Source of the DNA: Bacteroidota bacterium
GTDB taxonomy: Bacteria; Bacteroidota; Bacteroidia; Chitinophagales; LD1
Direction of reading: 5' to 3'
Length of the DNA: 8,061 bases
NCBI GenBank assembly: GCA_018267435.1
Contig: JAFDYM010000128.1
Span: 1 to 8,061 of the forward strand
Shown here: positions 5,452 to 8,061 of the stretch, one piece after another
Numbering within the stretch: the first letter of the stretch is position 1
Layout of the letters: each line of letters begins with the position of its first letter
Notes under the pieces: model-generated
The model's input: only the letters and a program-made list of their open reading frames with translations
The model's database searches: none
What the model was told of the DNA's origin: nothing
Made by a program: the position numbers and the translations under genes

Positions 5452-6036
5452 TTACCAAATCAACTTGATAGCTTGAAGAGCCGCAAGGGTAAGAAGTAAC
5501 GCACCTATAATCCTGTTCAGCACATCTCGGTTCAGCTTTAGGCGTTCTACCAGTTGCTTGCCTAGTACGCCATACATCCACAATACAGCTACAGTACCTA
5601 AGGCTGTTATAATGCTAAACAAAGCGATAGAAGCATTGCTGCCGTCCATCCAATTGTTCTGCTGAATATAAACACCCCATACTAACCAAAAGGGTATTTG
5701 CAAGGGGTTAAGAATGGCTACAATAATACCGCGCCTAATGCCGGAAAAACTGCTGGACACCTTACTACTTGACGGCAATAGGCTAAGCACGCCTAAGGCG
5801 GCGAATATGGCCACAGCAGACCATTCCAACACATTGACCCACTCTGGCTTCTGCAATAGAAAATTAATACCCCAAATGCAGCCGTAGCAGTATACAAACT
5901 CCATAAATGCGGCAAACCATATAAAAGCCCATAGGCGCCTGTGGTGGTTATCGAGGCCCAACTGCACTGCCGTAAGGTTAATATTGCCAGGTGGCAAATA
6001 ACCCATAAAGCCAATAAGGAAGCCAAGTACTATCAT
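5452..6036 (-). CDS. LysE-family small-molecule exporter
   Basis: The 194-residue inner-membrane protein has about six hydrophobic segments (roughly 1-20, 35-60, 68-88, 103-124, 137-157 and 173-193), the size and layout of LysE/RhtB-type transporters. These export amino acids or related small molecules by proton exchange. The N-terminal motif GFMGYLPPGNINLTAVQLGL matches the family signature G-x-x-x-x-x-PGP, with Asn in place of the last Pro. The ILNPLQIPFWLVWG segment (108-121) matches the second signature, containing the conserved Asn-Pro. Substrate cannot be predicted. Its ATG is one base after the stop codon of the DinB-fold gene, so the two are very likely translated together. Its 3' end lies 5 nt from the convergent gene at 5132-5446, leaving no room for a terminator outside coding sequence. 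Confidence 0.88.
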   Translation of the reverse strand: MIVLGFLIGFMGYLPPGNINLTAVQLGLDNHHRRLWAFIWFAAFMEFVYCYGCIWGINFLLQKPEWVNVLEWSAVAIFAALGVLSLLPSSSKVSSSFSGIRRGIIVAILNPLQIPFWLVWGVYIQQNNWMDGSNASIALFSIITALGTVAVLWMYGVLGKQLVERLKLNRDVLNRIIGALLLTLAALQAIKLIW

Positions 6037-6037
6037 A

Positions 6038-6481
6038 CTAGGCAGTTAGCAACCTACGGTGATAGTTGATTTGCCCAAGGTGATAGCTTAGGTGTGCTAT
6101 AAGGTGAATAAGAAACTGCCCCGTAGCTGCACGCTTGCCGCCTACCTCTAGCGGAAAATCTTGCTCTAGTTCAGCAGTAGATAAGGGCAATATAGCAGCA
6201 CTTACTATAGGCAGCAAAGCATCTATATCTGCAAGTATTTTTTCGCGAGGTACATCCTTCAAGGCAAACTCGGCATCGCGGTTGCGCACATAGCCAGTGT
6301 TGCCCAATGTAGCACCCAGAAAATGGTTGAGGTTGCCTATAAGATGCAATGTAAGGTTACCTGCAGAGTTAGAGACACCATTGGCCAGTTTCCATATATC
6401 GGCTTCGTTTTGATATAAGGAAAGTTCCTCTTTAAGCTTTAGCAAGTCGCGCTGAAAAATATTGATGAGCCATTGGTTCAT
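6038..6481 (-). CDS. DinB-fold putative metal-dependent protein
   Basis: The 147-residue protein fits the DinB/YfiT four-helix bundle family. The helix LTLHLIGNLNHFLG (43-56) supplies His46 or His53, and the C-terminal helix FLIHLIAHLSYHLGQINYHRR (123-143, given as segments) has the HxxxH pair His130/His134, with further His126 and His141. Together these form the usual three-His metal site. Family members include thiol-dependent S-transferases using bacillithiol or related thiols, but many Bacteroidota members have no known reaction, so none is assigned. It is cytoplasmic. It is the first gene of a two-gene unit with the LysE exporter, one base apart, which suggests a shared task such as handling a small toxic or excess metabolite (inference). 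Confidence 0.85.
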   Translation of the reverse strand: MNQWLINIFQRDLLKLKEELSLYQNEADIWKLANGVSNSAGNLTLHLIGNLNHFLGATLGNTGYVRNRDAEFALKDVPREKILADIDALLPIVSAAILPLSTAELEQDFPLEVGGKRAATGQFLIHLIAHLSYHLGQINYHRRLLTA

Positions 6482-6672
6482 GGTAGGGAAGTTTGGGTAA
6501 CTGAATGTATGAAGCTTTTACCAAACAAGATTAGATAGATTCAAAAAACCTTCACTTTCACAGTTTTTTACATAACATAAGTTATATAGCACGCTAGCGG
6601 CATGGGCTTTGTAAACCATGGTTAAATGGCTTAGTCATGATATAGTATTAAGCTAAACCAAAAACCATTGTT

Positions 6673-8004
6673 ATGAAAAGCATCAAAAATTGGATAATGA
6701 TACTTACAGCCGTATTTGCTGTAAGTATTGCTAGTACTAACGAGGCAAAGGCTCAAGCCGGTGTTTCGGTTTCATTCAACGTATTTTATGACAACCTATC
6801 ACCTTATGGAGATTGGATACAAGACCCTGCCTATGGCTATGTATGGGTACCCCGCGTAGGTGCAGGCTTTAGGCCCTACTATACCGATGGCTACTGGGTA
6901 ATGACCGAATATGGGAATACTTGGGTATCGGACTACGCATGGGGCTGGGCACCGTTCCACTATGGCCGCTGGACCTATGATAACTGGTACGGTTGGGTAT
7001 GGATACCCGGCAATACATGGGGACCTGCATGGGTAAGCTGGAGGACAAGTGGCAGCTACTACGGCTGGGCACCACTAGGGCCTGGCGTAAGTGTAACCTA
7101 TGTTAGCTACTCGCCACCTGTAGATTGGTGGGTATTTATACCGCCACGTTATATACACGACCGTCACTTTCATAACCACTACCACGGCCCGCGCAACAAC
7201 ACCACTATTGTTAACAATACTACCATTATCAACAACACATATGTAACCAATAACACTACGTATGTAAGTGGCCCTCGCCGCGGTGATATAGAACGCACCA
7301 CCCAACAAAAGGTAACGGTGTACGACGTAAAAAATACTGGTAAACCCGGTAAGGAAAGCGTGCAGAACAACAAGGTAACTACATACCGCCCACAAATAAG
7401 TGCTAGCAATAAAACTGCAGCACCGCGTACAGTTGAGAAAGCAGCTCAACCTGTAGGTAAAGCAAGTGCAGTAGGTAACGGCACACCACAACGTAAAATA
7501 CAAGCACAGCCTAGTAAAATAAATACGAATAGCAACAATGCTAACCTACGCGATAGCTACAACAATGGCAGAAAGGTAAATATAAATAGTACACCCCAGC
7601 CTAAAACCAATGTACAAGCGCCTGCTAAGGTAACAGCGCCTAGCAACAGCGCCCCACAGCGCACACAGCCTAGCCGCGACATACAACGAACAAACCCTAG
7701 CAATACAACAACTACAACGCGTAACGATGTAAACAGAACACAGCAACAACCGCGTATGCAGCAACCAAGCGCACCACAAAAGGTACAACCTAGTGCACCT
7801 CAACAAAAAATGAATGCGCAACCAAGCCAAAAGATGGGCACTAACGCTCCTCCTCAACAACAAAGGATACAGCAAAGCCCTAACATACAGCGTAGCGCAC
7901 CTGTACAACAAAGCCCAAACATGCAACGCAGCGCACCTGCGCCGCAAAGTAGGCCAAGTGGTGGCAATGGAAACATAGGGTCAAATAAAATAGGTAGGCC
8001 CTAG
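6673..8004 (+). CDS. Exported DUF6600-like protein with long Gln/Pro/Asn-rich tail
   Basis: The 443-residue protein starts with a signal peptide (1 to about 27, cut near AKA). Residues about 35-160 are a Trp/Tyr/Gly-rich domain with repeated short motifs: YGYVWVP (54-60), WGWAPFHYGRW (90-100), YGWVWIPGNTWGPAWVSW (106-123) and YYGWAPLGPG (129-138). This matches what I know of DUF6600 proteins, which are of unknown function. Then come a His cluster (IHDRHFHNHYH, 161-171), four NNT-led six-residue repeats (175-198), and a basic, low-complexity tail (about 201-443) rich in Gln, Pro, Ser, Asn and Thr with no fold visible. The tail contains a 12-residue tandem repeat (400-423). No T9SS sorting domain or lipobox is present, so a periplasmic or outer-membrane-associated site is likely. 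The gene is monocistronic and followed by a strong hairpin. Confidence 0.9.
   Translation: MKSIKNWIMILTAVFAVSIASTNEAKAQAGVSVSFNVFYDNLSPYGDWIQDPAYGYVWVPRVGAGFRPYYTDGYWVMTEYGNTWVSDYAWGWAPFHYGRWTYDNWYGWVWIPGNTWGPAWVSWRTSGSYYGWAPLGPGVSVTYVSYSPPVDWWVFIPPRYIHDRHFHNHYHGPRNNTTIVNNTTIINNTYVTNNTTYVSGPRRGDIERTTQQKVTVYDVKNTGKPGKESVQNNKVTTYRPQISASNKTAAPRTVEKAAQPVGKASAVGNGTPQRKIQAQPSKINTNSNNANLRDSYNNGRKVNINSTPQPKTNVQAPAKVTAPSNSAPQRTQPSRDIQRTNPSNTTTTTRNDVNRTQQQPRMQQPSAPQKVQPSAPQQKMNAQPSQKMGTNAPPQQQRIQQSPNIQRSAPVQQSPNMQRSAPAPQSRPSGGNGNIGSNKIGRP
7195..7266 (+). repeat. In-frame 18-bp repeats coding NNTTxx (four copies)
   Basis: Residues 175-198 of the DUF6600-like protein read NNTTIV, NNTTII, NNTYVT and NNTTYV. 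The DNA copies use different codons for the same residues, so the repeat is kept at protein level rather than being a recent DNA duplication. It links the folded domain to the disordered tail. Confidence 0.75.
7870..7941 (+). repeat. 36-bp in-frame tandem duplication in the tail
   Basis: QQSPNIQRSAPV (400-411) is followed directly by QQSPNMQRSAPA (412-423). The two 36-bp units differ at six codons, four of them silent. Shorter SAPQ-type and QPS-type echoes precede it (residues 365-393). Confidence 0.8.
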
Positions 8005-8026
8005 CTAACATACAGTATTAAAAACA

Positions 8027-8059
8027 AGAATGGCTACCGCTTAATGTGGTAGCCATTCT
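8027..8059 (+). terminator. Strong hairpin terminator after the DUF6600-like gene
   Basis: AGAATGGCTACC (8027-8038) and GGTAGCCATTCT (8048-8059) form a perfect 12-bp stem, extendable by two inner pairs to a 5-base loop. It starts 22 bases after the stop codon. The window ends two bases beyond, so the U-run cannot be seen. A preceding A-rich stretch (8017-8024) could serve as the U-run for a gene arriving from the other side. Confidence 0.85.
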
Positions 8060-8061
8060 GT

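Noticed and set aside
6608..6639. Promoter for the DUF6600-like gene (TTTG, then TAGTCATG after 20 bp)
   Set aside because: The -7 box matches only four of six fixed consensus positions. A 10-bp palindrome AACCATGGTT (6614-6623) lies nearby, but I could not tie either to a defined start.
7075..7947. Long minus-strand open frames opposite the DUF6600-like gene
   Set aside because: Cys/Val/Leu/Arg-rich translations typical of the complement of a low-complexity Gln/Asn/Pro coding region; the plus-strand frame has a signal peptide and a known domain.
1..8061. tRNA, rRNA, transposase, integrase, toxin-antitoxin or defence genes
   Set aside because: No cloverleaf-like segments, rRNA-like stretches, or proteins with the matching catalytic motifs were seen on either strand.

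Overview
This window looks like chromosomal DNA from a member of the Bacteroidota, probably Chitinophagia or a related class, though the class is an inference. The evidence is two secreted proteins with C-terminal type IX secretion (T9SS type A) sorting domains, a lipoprotein whose cysteine is followed by a Lys/Asp-rich export signal, a good match to the Bacteroidota promoter (TTG-N19-TAnnTTTG), few Shine-Dalgarno sequences, and families typical of the phylum (DUF6600-like and DUF6686-like proteins, LysE-type exporter, DinB-fold protein, di-heme cytochrome c peroxidase).

Layout. Positions 35-2777 hold four minus-strand genes: a calycin-like lipoprotein (2340-2777), two tandem related T9SS cargo proteins (1257-2174 and 371-1252, 4 nt apart), and a small ABM-fold protein (35-346). 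The last three form a tight transcription unit. A 194-bp divergent region (2778-2971) separates them from an orphan NarL/LuxR-type response regulator (2972-3616, plus strand). This region carries three inverted repeats packed around a near-consensus promoter and is the densest regulatory signal in the window.

The convergent gap at 3617-3784 is filled by repeats: a GACGGATGA pair, a hairpin, and six copies of a 12-bp unit at a 20-bp period. It is followed by a di-heme cytochrome c peroxidase (3785-4966, minus). A second divergent region (4967-5131) leads to a small conserved protein of DUF6686 type (5132-5446, plus). This gene converges, 5 nt apart, with a DinB-fold/LysE exporter pair (6481-5452, minus; 1 nt between the genes). 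The last gene (6673-8004, plus) encodes an exported protein with a Trp/Tyr/Gly-rich DUF6600-like domain and a long, low-complexity Gln/Pro/Asn/Ser-rich tail. It ends at a strong hairpin (8027-8059).

How the genes work together. Most products are envelope or secreted proteins: two T9SS cargos, a lipoprotein, a periplasmic or lipid-anchored peroxidase, an inner-membrane exporter and the DUF6600-like protein. I see no phage, CRISPR, toxin-antitoxin, defence, transposase or biosynthetic cluster. The region reads as ordinary Bacteroidota chromosome. The items most worth a second look are the palindrome cluster at the response regulator promoter, the 20-bp-period array, the tandem secreted paralogues, and the modular repeats inside the DUF6600-like protein. 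No stretch longer than 300 bases lacks a gene.
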